Assembly (NCBI RefSeq): GCF_038235435.1
Contig: NZ_CP151275.1
Span: 3,162,001 to 3,226,000, forward strand
Direction: 5' to 3'
DNA: 64,000 bases
From: Niveibacterium sp. SC-1
Lineage (GTDB): Bacteria > Pseudomonadota > Gammaproteobacteria > Burkholderiales > Rhodocyclaceae
The notes below the pieces were generated by a model. It did no database searches, had not been told where the DNA came from, and was given only the letters and a program-made list of their open reading frames with translations. Below are positions 38,024 through 46,572 of this stretch, one piece after another. Positions within the stretch are counted from its first letter, which is position 1. Every line of letters starts with the position of its first letter. The position numbers and the translations under genes were made by a program.

Positions 38024-38294
38024 GCGTACATGGACGCCCCCGGTTTGCCCAGCTTTCACGTGATGATGGTTGGAAGGCAAGCTTGCAGCCGTACATTCGG
38101 ACTTTTGCTGCGGCGAAGCCGCTGTCCCTGATGGAATGCGCTGGTTGGGTCCCGATCGATTCAATGCACTCGAAGTGCGTCGCCCCGGATGGGTTTGGTC
38201 AACCACGGTCTTACCTGTTTCGCCATCAATGCGTGATTGCCAGAGCAATCGGTGGAAGTGCTTCCTGTTCGATCTTGCGAGTGCTTGTTTCCTG
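38024..38294 (-). ncRNA. Candidate seekRNA/bridge-RNA region of IS copy 1
   Basis: The 271 bp after the transposase stop contain no gene but several perfect small hairpins: 38110-38122, 38166-38178 and 38235-38250. In IS1111-group elements the guide RNA that selects the target comes from this end of the element. The exact ends are not determinable here. Confidence 0.5.
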
Positions 38295-39329
38295 CTATGC
38301 CGTTGCCAGCCCGGTCGTGTAATTGACTCGGAATTCCCGATCATGGGCGAGCAAAGCCCAGACCGTTCTTGCGTTCTTGTTCGCCAAGGCAACGGCGGCG
38401 ATGTTCGGATTTCGTCGGTTGAGCAGGCTGTTCAACCAGGGGTTGGACTTCGCATGACGCTTGGCGGCCAGAATGGCTGCGCGAGCGCCGTGGATGAGCA
38501 AAGTCCGCAGATAGACGTCTCCGCGTTTGCTGATGCCCAGCAGTGTTTGTTTGCCGCCGCTGGAGTGTTGGCGCGGAACGAGGCCCAACCACGCGGCGAG
38601 CTGACGGCCATTGTTGAAGCTGCGTGCATCGGCGATCGATGCCACCAGCGCCGTGGCAGTCAGTGGCCCGATCCCCGGAATCTTCTCTAGGCGCTGGCTG
38701 AGCTCACAGCCGTGGTGCCACTGCTTGATCTGCGCCTCGAGTTCGCCCACGTGCCGGTCCAGTTCCACCAACTGCGCATAGAGGCGCTGCATCAGGCACC
38801 GGAACACCTCGGGTAGTTCGTCGCCGGCATGCTCGATGAGTCCCTGCAACTGACTGCGCAAGGTGCATATTCCCTTCGGAAGCACCATGCCGAACTCGGC
38901 CATCAATCCGCGAATCTGGTTTGCCTGTGCGGTACGCGCGGCAACGAAGCCCTGTCGCACTCGGTGCAACGACAACACAGCCTGCTGCTCAACGCTCTTG
39001 ATTGGCACGAATCGCATGTTAGGCCGTGCAACCGCTTCGCAGATCGCCTCGGCATCCGCCGCATCGTTCTTGTTGCTCTTCACGTACGGCTTGACGAATT
39101 GCGGTGACATCAGCTTGACGGTGTGCCCGAAGCCCTTGAGCTTGCGCGCCCAGTGGTGTGCGCCACCACACGCCTCCATCCCAACCAGGCAGGGCGGTAA
39201 GTTGGCCATGAACTTGGCGACCTGCTCGCGCTTGAGCTGTTTGCGTAAAACAGTCTTGCCCTGCCCATCCACACCGTGCACCTGGAACACGCTCTTGGCC
39301 AGGTCGATCCCGATTGTCGTAATCTGCAT
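38295..39329 (-). CDS. IS110-family transposase (IS1111 group), copy 1
   Basis: This 344-residue transposase has the DEDD RuvC-like N-terminal domain (IGIDLAKSVFQVHG; KNDAADAEAICEA) and the C-terminal Transposase_20 domain (IPGIGPLTATALVASI, AAWLGLVPRQHSSGGK) that carries the catalytic Ser. It is full length, without frameshift, and identical in translation to the copy at 59868-60902, so it is probably active or recently so. Confidence 0.95.
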   Translation of the reverse strand: MQITTIGIDLAKSVFQVHGVDGQGKTVLRKQLKREQVAKFMANLPPCLVGMEACGGAHHWARKLKGFGHTVKLMSPQFVKPYVKSNKNDAADAEAICEAVARPNMRFVPIKSVEQQAVLSLHRVRQGFVAARTAQANQIRGLMAEFGMVLPKGICTLRSQLQGLIEHAGDELPEVFRCLMQRLYAQLVELDRHVGELEAQIKQWHHGCELSQRLEKIPGIGPLTATALVASIADARSFNNGRQLAAWLGLVPRQHSSGGKQTLLGISKRGDVYLRTLLIHGARAAILAAKRHAKSNPWLNSLLNRRNPNIAAVALANKNARTVWALLAHDREFRVNYTTGLATA

Positions 39330-39420
39330 GACGGACGCCTCCTTCGTTTCGAGTGGTTGATAAGCGCTTCCACTCTGGCACAGCGATGCCTATCGAGGCG
39401 GGGGCGTCCATCCCATTGAT

Positions 39421-40611
39421 TCAGGTGCGCGAAACCGCGCGCTCCGATCGCCATTGGGCGAACCCTGCGAGCAGGGCCAGCGCGAAGGAAAGGACGCATA
39501 GCGAGCGGGCGCCGAACGCCGCGTAGCTATGTGCCCCGAGGAAGGCACCGAGCGACATGCCCAGGTAGAGCGCCGACGCATTGAGCGCGAGCACCAGGCT
39601 GCGCAGCTGGGGCATCAGGCTGATGAGGCGTTTCTGCTGCGGCGCCTGGAAGACCATGCCGAGCACCGCCCACAATGCGAGCAGGACGGTCGCACCGGCC
39701 CGGCCGAGCGGCAGGCCCGCCAGCGCCAGGAAGACCAATGCCAGCCCGCCTATCGCGGCCCGCAGCAGCGGCTCCGGACCGAAGCGGTCGCCCAGAAGTC
39801 CCGCCAGCGTATTGCCGCCAATGCCGCCCAGCCCGAAGACCAGCAGGGCAAATGAGACGTAAGCCGCCGACGTGCCGAAGCACTCGCGCAGGAGCACCGC
39901 GATCAGGGCATAGCTCGCGAACTGCGCGGCCATTTGCAGCAACGTCACCATGACCGCCCAGGCGCTGGACGGCGTGCCCAGGACCCGCGCGAAGCTGCGC
40001 ATATCGATCGCAGTGCGGACCTCCGGCTCCTCTACCCAAGTCGCGACGCCCAGGGCGCAGAGACCGGCCAGAAGGGCCAGCAGCACGAAGACCGAACGCC
40101 AGTCGGCCAGATGCCCGACGCAGGCCGCCAGCGGTACACCCAACACCGTCGCGACGCTCATGCCCGCGAACACAGTGGCCAACGCCCGCCCCTGCGCCGC
40201 GGCGGGTACCAGGCTGGCGCCCAAAGCCGAAGCAGTCGGGCCGATCAAGGCCGCGCCCAGGGCCATCACCACGCGGCATGCCAGCACCCAGGCAAAGCCG
40301 TGCGCCAGCGCGGTACCGAGCGAACCGGCGGCCAGCACGGCAAGGCCGAGCAGCAACAGGCGCCGCCGCGGTACCCGACCCAGGACCATCTGCATCAGGG
40401 GCGCCGCCAGGGCGAAGCTCAGGGCAAAGACCGTAACCAGCTGGGCCACCGCGGCGCGCGCCACGCCAAAACGGTTGGCCATGGGGTCCAGCAGGCCAAT
40501 CACCGCGAGCGAACCCACGCCGAGGGTGAAATAGGCTGCGCCGAGGGCGATGAGTCCGAGCCGCGTGCGGGCGTTCAGGCCGGGCCGGACGGGAAGGCTT
40601 GCTGCATGCAT
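39421..40611 (-). CDS. Major facilitator superfamily transporter
   Basis: This 396-residue transporter has twelve hydrophobic segments and the MFS layout of drug:H+ antiporters (YdhP/AraJ-like). The ATG at 40611 has GGGGAACC upstream; an earlier ATG (40644) lacks a site. It is divergent from a LysR regulator 88 bp away, the usual pairing of an efflux gene with its regulator. The stop codon lies inside the shared IS end block, so the last few residues may differ from the original gene. Confidence 0.85.
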   Translation of the reverse strand: MHAASLPVRPGLNARTRLGLIALGAAYFTLGVGSLAVIGLLDPMANRFGVARAAVAQLVTVFALSFALAAPLMQMVLGRVPRRRLLLLGLAVLAAGSLGTALAHGFAWVLACRVVMALGAALIGPTASALGASLVPAAAQGRALATVFAGMSVATVLGVPLAACVGHLADWRSVFVLLALLAGLCALGVATWVEEPEVRTAIDMRSFARVLGTPSSAWAVMVTLLQMAAQFASYALIAVLLRECFGTSAAYVSFALLVFGLGGIGGNTLAGLLGDRFGPEPLLRAAIGGLALVFLALAGLPLGRAGATVLLALWAVLGMVFQAPQQKRLISLMPQLRSLVLALNASALYLGMSLGAFLGAHSYAAFGARSLCVLSFALALLAGFAQWRSERAVSRT

Positions 40612-40672
40612 GGTGGTTCCCCAAGAGCCGTTGATGCTTGGCACTCTAGGGACCCGTCACGTATGTTTGAAA

Positions 40673-40684
40673 CCGATTAATTGG
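40673..40684. promoter_or_regulatory. Near-palindrome in the LysR/MFS divergent region
   Basis: CCGATTAATTGG, AT-rich in a GC-rich context, lies 16 bp before the LysR start and about 60 bp before the MFS start. It could be a LysR-type site (interrupted T-N11-A class); assignment is tentative. Confidence 0.3.
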
Positions 40685-40699
40685 ATAGGACATATTGAC

Positions 40700-41635
40700 A
40701 TGATCGATTTGCGAAACGTCGATCTCAATCTCTTGATCTCCCTGGACGCCCTGCTCGACACCCGCAACGTCACGCGCGCGGCCGAACGCCTGCACCTGAG
40801 CCAGTCCTCGGTTTCCGCCCAGCTCGCCCGCCTGAGGCAGGTCTTCGAAGACCCGCTGCTGATTCCGGCGGAAAGCGGTCGCGGCATGACGCCGACCGCA
40901 CGCGCCCAAGCGCTCGCCGTGCCTTTGCATGCGGCACTCAAGGACCTCGAGGCGGTGGTGCGGCGCAAACCGGTTTTCGATCCGCAGCGAGACGAGCGCA
41001 GTTTCCAGATCGCGGCCAGCGACAACGCCGTGGTCGTGCTGGGCTTGCCCCTGATGGAGCGACTCGCCGCGCTCGCGGGGCCGGGCATCCGCATCGGCTT
41101 TCGCAATGCCGAGGCCGCTCGGCTTGCCGAGCAGATGGAGCGCGGCGAGATCGATCTCCTGCTCGGCTCGGAACGGATGGTGCCGCCCAGCATGAAGGCG
41201 CGCCGGCTCATCGAGGAGGATTTCGTGATGGCCCAGCGCAAGGGCCATCCGCGCGGCACGGCCGGTCTCGATCTGGATACGTACTGCCGCCTGCCGCATG
41301 TGCTGGTGTCGACCAGCGGCGGCAGCTTCCATGGCTTCATGGACGAACAACTCGAAGGCCTGCAGCGCAGTCGGCCGGTCGTGCTCTCGGTGCAGCAATT
41401 CACCCTGGTGCCGGAGATCCTGCGCACCACCGACTATGTGAGCACCCTGCCGCGTCGATTGGCGGCGCGCTTCGCGCACCTGCTGGACGCCTTCGAACTC
41501 CCCTTCGCCGCGCGCGGGTTCAGCCTCTATGCGGCCTGGCACCCCCGCAATCATCAAGATCCCGCCAACCTGTGGCTGCGCGAGACCCTGGCTCAGGCTG
41601 GCGCCGACCAGGTCGAGGGGCCGATCGAGAGGTAG
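40700..41635 (+). CDS. LysR-family transcriptional regulator
   Basis: This 311-residue regulator has an N-terminal winged helix (LNLLISLDALLDTRNVTRAA, LHLSQSSVSAQLARLR) and a periplasmic-binding-like effector domain resembling the NodD/LinR/SyrM subgroup. The ATG at 40700 matches the LysR N-terminus MIDLRNVDLNLL; the open frame back to 40550 overlaps the divergent MFS gene. It probably controls that transporter. Its 3' end overlaps the convergent DUF1349 gene by 43 bp. Confidence 0.9.
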   Translation: MIDLRNVDLNLLISLDALLDTRNVTRAAERLHLSQSSVSAQLARLRQVFEDPLLIPAESGRGMTPTARAQALAVPLHAALKDLEAVVRRKPVFDPQRDERSFQIAASDNAVVVLGLPLMERLAALAGPGIRIGFRNAEAARLAEQMERGEIDLLLGSERMVPPSMKARRLIEEDFVMAQRKGHPRGTAGLDLDTYCRLPHVLVSTSGGSFHGFMDEQLEGLQRSRPVVLSVQQFTLVPEILRTTDYVSTLPRRLAARFAHLLDAFELPFAARGFSLYAAWHPRNHQDPANLWLRETLAQAGADQVEGPIER

Positions 41636-42213
41636 TCGAAGCGGCATTCGAAGGCCTCGCCGACCGGACTGCAGGCATAGGGTCCGACGAAGAGCGAGGC
41701 CGGGCAGTCGTCGAGATGGCAGATGCGCAATTGGCGCCAGCGCCGGCCCTCCAGGTCCAGCGAGGCCTCGACCAGGAAATCCGCGCCGCTGCGGTGGATC
41801 CGGTAACGCGCCGCGGAGACGCCGCCCTCCAGGTCCTGGGTGGCCCAGTCGGAGTAGCCGCGCCGGGTGACCACGGAGCCCAGCCGACTGAGCTGGGCGT
41901 CCTCGTACTCGATCGAGCATTTGATCCAGGCCGCGGCGTCCACGCGGACCATCAACCCGCATTGGTCGTACTGCTGGCGGCCTTCGAAACGCACGGCCGT
42001 CTCGACGCAGAAATCGCCCGTAAGCGCCAGGCCGAAGACGTGGCCGTCGTCGCGCCGGAATCCGTAGTGGGTGCCCTGCCAGAAGTCGGTGCGGGCACCT
42101 GTTCGGATGTCCAGGCATTCGCCGGCCTGCCAGGCGGGCGGTGGGTTCAACCAGTGGAAACGCGCATCGGAGAACACGAGGCGCTGCGGTGCATCGATCG
42201 GCATGGCGCACAT
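41593..42213 (-). CDS. DUF1349 (concanavalin-like) domain protein
   Basis: This 206-residue protein has a jelly-roll pattern rich in aromatic and basic residues (GDFCVETAVRFEGRQQYDQCGLMVRVD). It matches DUF1349, related to beta-sandwich carbohydrate-binding/laminin-G-like folds, function unknown. There is no signal peptide. Either the first ATG or the fourth codon (MPID) may start it; neither has a clear ribosome site. It is convergent with lysR (43-bp overlap) and divides the MFS/LysR pair from the xylose locus. Confidence 0.7.
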   Translation of the reverse strand: MCAMPIDAPQRLVFSDARFHWLNPPPAWQAGECLDIRTGARTDFWQGTHYGFRRDDGHVFGLALTGDFCVETAVRFEGRQQYDQCGLMVRVDAAAWIKCSIEYEDAQLSRLGSVVTRRGYSDWATQDLEGGVSAARYRIHRSGADFLVEASLDLEGRRWRQLRICHLDDCPASLFVGPYACSPVGEAFECRFDYLSIGPSTWSAPA

Positions 42214-42300
42214 CCGGAGGAAAAGATGTGCTCACTCTAGGCGCAGCCCGGATCGCGGCCCATGACCGCGGCTGCGCTTTCGCGGGCCCTCAGTTGGCCC

Positions 42301-44427
42301 TCAGTTGGCCGGCGGCGTTTCGAGCGGCAGATGGACCATGAAGCGCGCCCCGCCGTCCGGCGGCGCCACGCACCAGACGCGTCCGCGCAACTGGCCGGTG
42401 ACGAGATTGAAGACCATCGACAGGCCGAGGCCGGAATACTGGCCCATGCGGCTGGTGAAGAAGGGGTCGAACACCTTGCTGACGTCTTCGGCCGGCACGC
42501 CGCGGCCGTTGTCGAGCACGGTGATCAGCACCTCGCCGGCTTCCGCGCGCACGCTCACCCGGACCCATCCGATGCGGTCGCGCAGGCCGTGGAGGACGGC
42601 GTTTTCGACCAGCTCGGTCAGCACCTGCACCAGGGCCAGCGGATAGCTGTCCATCTGCAGTGCGTCGTCGACCTGGAGCGTGCCGCCGATTTCCTGTTCG
42701 GGATAGCGCTGGCGCAGGACTTCCAGCACCTCCCGCACCAGCGGGGCCAGGGCGAAACGACTGCGCTGGCCGCCCGACTCGTGACTCGCCAGTTTGCGGA
42801 AGTCCGCCAGCCGGGCGACCGCATGCTGGAGATTGCGTTCGATGAGTTCGCCCGCGCCTTCGATGGTCTCGAAGAGGTCCTCCAGCATGGAGCGCTTGAG
42901 CGCGCCCTGCTCCAGGGTCGGCCGCAATGCCCGCGCACGCTCGGTGATGCTCGACACCGACATGACGCAGTTGCCCAGGGGCGTGTTGATCTCGTGCGCA
43001 ACGCCCGCAACCAGGGTGCCCAGCGCGGCGTGCTTTTCGGCCCGCACCAGCTCTTCCTGCGCGGCACCCAAGGAGTCGAGCGCGCGCGCCAGTTCGCCGT
43101 TGACTCGGCGCAGCTCCTCGGTGCGCGCCGTAACCTCGCGCTCCAGGCCATGGTGCAGGGTCATGCGCTCGATGCCGAAGGCGATCAGCTCGAGCTCGTG
43201 CGCGAGCAGCAACAAATCGAAGTCATCCGCGATCACCCGCGCGGGGACGCCCACGGCGATCGCGCTGCGACCCGTGGCAACCGCGTCTGAAGGCAGCACC
43301 ACCGTCAGGTCGCCCGCCATCGGCTCGTCGAAGCCCGTGCCCAGGCCCAAGGGGAAGCGGCGCTCGGATACGGTGGGCAGCAGCTTGGCGTGGGTAGGCA
43401 TGACGAAGCGCGGCCGCACCTGCGGCTCGGGCTCCTTGAGCCAGTCGCCGACGATCGCGTAACGCAGGCGCGACGCGAGGCGGGCAAGCAAGGCCGGAAC
43501 ATGCTGCTGGTTGGCAGCGTGCATGAAGCGGTTCATCTCATCGCTGGCCGCGATCGAGGAGAGCGCGATGTCGCGCGGGATCGTGGCCCGCTCCGACTCG
43601 TTCTCCGGAACGCCGACAGAAGCCCTTGGTACGAAGCGGGGCGGCACCCGCACTTCGATCTGTGTGGGCGCGCCAGCGGGGCCGTCGAGGGCCCGCCAGA
43701 GGATATCCAGCGCTGCATTTGTCTGGGCGTCGTAGTCCTGGTCCAGGGAGGCCAGGCCGGCGCCGGGCGCGCGTGCCATCGGCGAGTTGTCGTAGCCGAC
43801 GACCATGACATCCTCAGGCACCCGCAGGCCCGCCTCGCGCACGCGAGCCTGGGCCCCGAGCGCGTTCTGGTCGTTGCCGGCGAGCAAGGCGGTGAAATCA
43901 CGGCCGCCCGCGAGCAGTTGCCCGGTGGCATTGAAGCCGCCCAGATAGCTGTAGTCGCCGCAGGCCACGATGCGGGCTTCGGCACCCTGGTCCGCATGGT
44001 CACGGATGAAGTCGCGGAACGCGGCCTCGCGTTCGACGATGTCGCTCTCGAGTGGGTAGCCGACGAAGGCAAAGCGCCGGTGGCCCAGCGCCCAGAGCCG
44101 CTGCATGGCGGCATTCACGCCAGCACGGTTGTCGGAGCGAACGCTGGCGAAACCGGGCAGGTGAAAGTTGTAGCCAATCGCGCACCCGGGCTTGCCGGAT
44201 TCGACAATCTGCGCCGCGAGTTCGTGACTGGCCGAGTTGAGCACGACGATCCAGGCATCGGCACAGTCCAGGCCCAGGGACTGGCTGTAGTGGCCATGGA
44301 CGTCGCCGGTGCGGATCGCGATCAGGCGTGCCCCGCGCTTGGCCACCTGGCGGTAGAGCGCGCTGACGACCTCGCCGAGATAGACCCCGGTCACGAACTC
44401 GGCGATCACTCCAATCGTTCGGATCAT
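42301..44427 (-). CDS. Cytoplasmic histidine kinase with LacI-type sugar-binding sensor
   Basis: In this 708-residue protein residues ~1-275 are a LacI/GalR-type ligand-binding domain without its helix-turn-helix (IRTIGVIAEFVTGVYLGEVV, LWALGHRRFAFVGYP, VMVVGYDNSP). Residues ~285-425 are an unrecognised middle region, then a coiled coil. The kinase core has GVAHEINTPLGN (His 478), ELVENAVLHG, DNGRGVPAEDVSKVFDPFF and GQYSGLGLSMV. No membrane helix is seen. The ATG at 44427 matches the sensor start; 47 upstream codons cross a terminator. It lies after tkt in the xylose locus, suggesting pentose sensing, but no response regulator is adjacent. Confidence 0.88.
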   Translation of the reverse strand: MIRTIGVIAEFVTGVYLGEVVSALYRQVAKRGARLIAIRTGDVHGHYSQSLGLDCADAWIVVLNSASHELAAQIVESGKPGCAIGYNFHLPGFASVRSDNRAGVNAAMQRLWALGHRRFAFVGYPLESDIVEREAAFRDFIRDHADQGAEARIVACGDYSYLGGFNATGQLLAGGRDFTALLAGNDQNALGAQARVREAGLRVPEDVMVVGYDNSPMARAPGAGLASLDQDYDAQTNAALDILWRALDGPAGAPTQIEVRVPPRFVPRASVGVPENESERATIPRDIALSSIAASDEMNRFMHAANQQHVPALLARLASRLRYAIVGDWLKEPEPQVRPRFVMPTHAKLLPTVSERRFPLGLGTGFDEPMAGDLTVVLPSDAVATGRSAIAVGVPARVIADDFDLLLLAHELELIAFGIERMTLHHGLEREVTARTEELRRVNGELARALDSLGAAQEELVRAEKHAALGTLVAGVAHEINTPLGNCVMSVSSITERARALRPTLEQGALKRSMLEDLFETIEGAGELIERNLQHAVARLADFRKLASHESGGQRSRFALAPLVREVLEVLRQRYPEQEIGGTLQVDDALQMDSYPLALVQVLTELVENAVLHGLRDRIGWVRVSVRAEAGEVLITVLDNGRGVPAEDVSKVFDPFFTSRMGQYSGLGLSMVFNLVTGQLRGRVWCVAPPDGGARFMVHLPLETPPAN

Positions 44428-44516
44428 TCGTCTCTGGCTCGGGACTCTGTCGGCACCCTTCGCCACTCCTCTTTCCGGTCTACGGCCACACATCGGCTTT
44501 CCTGAAGGATGGCCGC

Positions 44517-44548
44517 AAAAACAAAAAGGCCCCGCTTTCGCAGGGCCT
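44517..44548 (-). terminator. Terminator after the xylose operon (tkt)
   Basis: Read on the minus strand, a 9-bp stem with one G-T pair (44527-44535, 44540-44548) and a 4-nt loop is followed by TTTTTGTTTT. It starts 42 bp after the tkt stop and separates tkt from the sensor kinase. Confidence 0.75.
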
Positions 44549-44589
44549 CCTTGCCGACGATCAAGCAATCGGCCAGATCATGGAAGCTT

Positions 44590-46572
44590 TCAGAGCACGC
44601 TCTGGACGGCTTCCGCGACCTTCTCGGCGGTGATGCCGAAGTACTTGTAGAGCTGGTCGGCCGGAGCGGATTCACCGAAGGTGTCGATGCCCACCACGGC
44701 GCCTTCCAGGCCCACGTACTTGCGCCAGTAGTCGGTCACGCCAGCCTCGACGGCCACGCGCGGCAGACCCTTGGGCAGCACGGAAGCGCGGTAGGCCGCG
44801 TCCTGCTTGTCGAAGAGGAAACTCGACGGCATCGAGACCACACGCACCGCGATGCCCTTCTCGGCCAGCGCAGCCTGGGCGGCGACGGCGAGCTGCACTT
44901 CGGAACCGGTCGCGATGATCACGGCCTTCGCTTCGCCCTTGGCTTCCGACAGCACGTAGCCACCACGACGGATCGCTTCGATCTGGGCAGCGTCGCGTTG
45001 TTGGTGCGGCAGGTTCTGGCGCGAGAGGATCAGCGCGGTCGGGGACGTGCGGTGTTCCAGGGCGGTCTGCCAGGCGACGAAGGTTTCCACCGTGTCGCAG
45101 GGACGCCAGACGTCCAGGTTCGGGGCCATGCGCAGCGTGGCGGTCTGTTCCACCGGCTGGTGGGTCGGGCCGTCTTCGCCAAGACCGATCGAATCGTGGG
45201 TGAACACGTAGATCGGGTTGATCTTCATGAGCGCGCCCATGCGGATCGCGTTGCGGGCGTACTCGCTGAACATCAGGAAGGTGCCGGCGAACGGGCGGAA
45301 ACCGCCGTGCAGCACCAGTCCGTTCATGATCGCGGACATGCCGAACTCGCGCACGCCGTAGTTCAGGTAGTTGCCGCCTGCTTCGCGCACCGGCACGCAG
45401 CCCTTCCACATGGTCAGGTTCGACGGAGCCAGGTCGGCCGAGCCGCCCAGGAATTCCGGCGTGAAGGCAGCGAAAGCCTGGATCGCGTTCTGCGAGGCCT
45501 TGCGCGAGGCGATGGTCTCGCCCTTGGCGACGATTTCGGCCAGCGCGGCCGCAGCCTTGGCGGAGAAGTCGGCAACCAGTTCACCCTTCGTGCGGCGGGA
45601 GAACTCGGCGGCGAGTTCCGGGAAGGCGGCCTTGTAGGCGGCGAACTTGCCGTCCCATTCGGCTTCGCGCTTGGCGCCGGCTTCGCGGGCGTTCCAGGCG
45701 GCGCGCACATCGTCGGCCACTTCGAAGGGGCCGGCGGTGATGCCGAGCGCGGCGCGCGTCGCGGCGATCTCGTCCTTGCCCAGCGGTGCGCCGTGCACAT
45801 CGTGCGTGCCGGCCTTGTTGGGCGAGCCCTTGCCGATCACGGTGCGGCAGCACAGCAGGGTCGGCTTGTCGCTCTTCTTGGCCTGGGCGATGGCGGCGTC
45901 GACCGCGTCCACATTGTGGCCGTCGATCGCGCGGATCACGTTCCAGCCGTAGGCTTCGAAACGCTTGGGCGTGTCGTCGGTAAACCAGGGCTCGACATGG
46001 CCGTCGATGGAGATGCCATTGTCATCGTAGAGCGCGATCAGCTTGTTCAGCTTCCAGGTGCCGGCCAGCGCACTGGCTTCGTGCGAGACACCTTCCATCA
46101 TGCAGCCGTCGCCGAGGAACACGTAGGTGTGGTGGTCGACGATGGCGTGGCCGTCACGGTTGAACTCGGCTGCCAGCAGACGCTCGGCCATGGCGAAACC
46201 CACGGCGTTGGCGAGGCCCTGGCCCAGCGGGCCGGTCGTGGTTTCCACGCCAGGGGCGTAGCCGTACTCGGGGTGGCCCGGGGTCTTGCTGTGCAGCTGA
46301 CGGAAGTTCTTCAGCTCTTCGAGCGGCAGGTCGTAGCCGGTCAGGTGCAGCAGCGAATAGAGCAGCATCGAGCCGTGGCCGTTCGAGAGGACGAAACGGT
46401 CGCGGTTGACCCACTTCGGGTCCGCCGGATTGTGTTGGAGATGGCGATTCCAGACTGCGACCGCGATCTCGGCCATGCCCATGGGCATGCCGGGGTGGCC
46501 GGAATTCGCGGCTTGTACGCCGTCCATCGACAGGATGCGGATGGCATTTGCAAGATCGGCCTGGGTAGGCAT
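44590..46572 (-). CDS. tkt: Transketolase
   Basis: This 660-residue thiamine-diphosphate enzyme of the non-oxidative pentose phosphate pathway moves two-carbon units between xylulose-5-P and aldose phosphates. It shows the TPP motif [28 protein letters not shown] at the N-terminus, [15 protein letters not shown] in the pyrimidine domain and [13 protein letters not shown] near the end. In this operon it processes the xylulose-5-phosphate made by XylA and XylB. Its ATG shares one base with the xylosidase stop (TGATG), so translation is coupled. Confidence 0.97.
   Translation of the reverse strand: MPTQADLANAIRILSMDGVQAANSGHPGMPMGMAEIAVAVWNRHLQHNPADPKWVNRDRFVLSNGHGSMLLYSLLHLTGYDLPLEELKNFRQLHSKTPGHPEYGYAPGVETTTGPLGQGLANAVGFAMAERLLAAEFNRDGHAIVDHHTYVFLGDGCMMEGVSHEASALAGTWKLNKLIALYDDNGISIDGHVEPWFTDDTPKRFEAYGWNVIRAIDGHNVDAVDAAIAQAKKSDKPTLLCCRTVIGKGSPNKAGTHDVHGAPLGKDEIAATRAALGITAGPFEVADDVRAAWNAREAGAKREAEWDGKFAAYKAAFPELAAEFSRRTKGELVADFSAKAAAALAEIVAKGETIASRKASQNAIQAFAAFTPEFLGGSADLAPSNLTMWKGCVPVREAGGNYLNYGVREFGMSAIMNGLVLHGGFRPFAGTFLMFSEYARNAIRMGALMKINPIYVFTHDSIGLGEDGPTHQPVEQTATLRMAPNLDVWRPCDTVETFVAWQTALEHRTSPTALILSRQNLPHQQRDAAQIEAIRRGGYVLSEAKGEAKAVIIATGSEVQLAVAAQAALAEKGIAVRVVSMPSSFLFDKQDAAYRASVLPKGLPRVAVEAGVTDYWRKYVGLEGAVVGIDTFGESAPADQLYKYFGITAEKVAEAVQSVL

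Larger units (their letters stand above)
38024..39427 (-). mobile_element. IS110-family (IS1111-group) insertion sequence, copy 1
   Basis: This 1404-bp block recurs at 59597-61000 with no difference noticed. It holds one transposase and a 271-bp non-coding part beyond its stop. Subterminal inverted repeats ATGGACGCCCCCG lie at 38030-38042 and 39399-39411, 6 and 16 bp from the block ends, as expected for IS1111-group elements that lack terminal repeats and target duplications. The last bases of the block also hold the stop codon of the MFS gene, so the exact right end is uncertain by a few bases. Confidence 0.9.

Noticed and set aside
42288..42311. Tandem 11-bp duplication around the stop codon of the sensor-kinase gene
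   Set aside because: A two-copy microduplication with no likely function.
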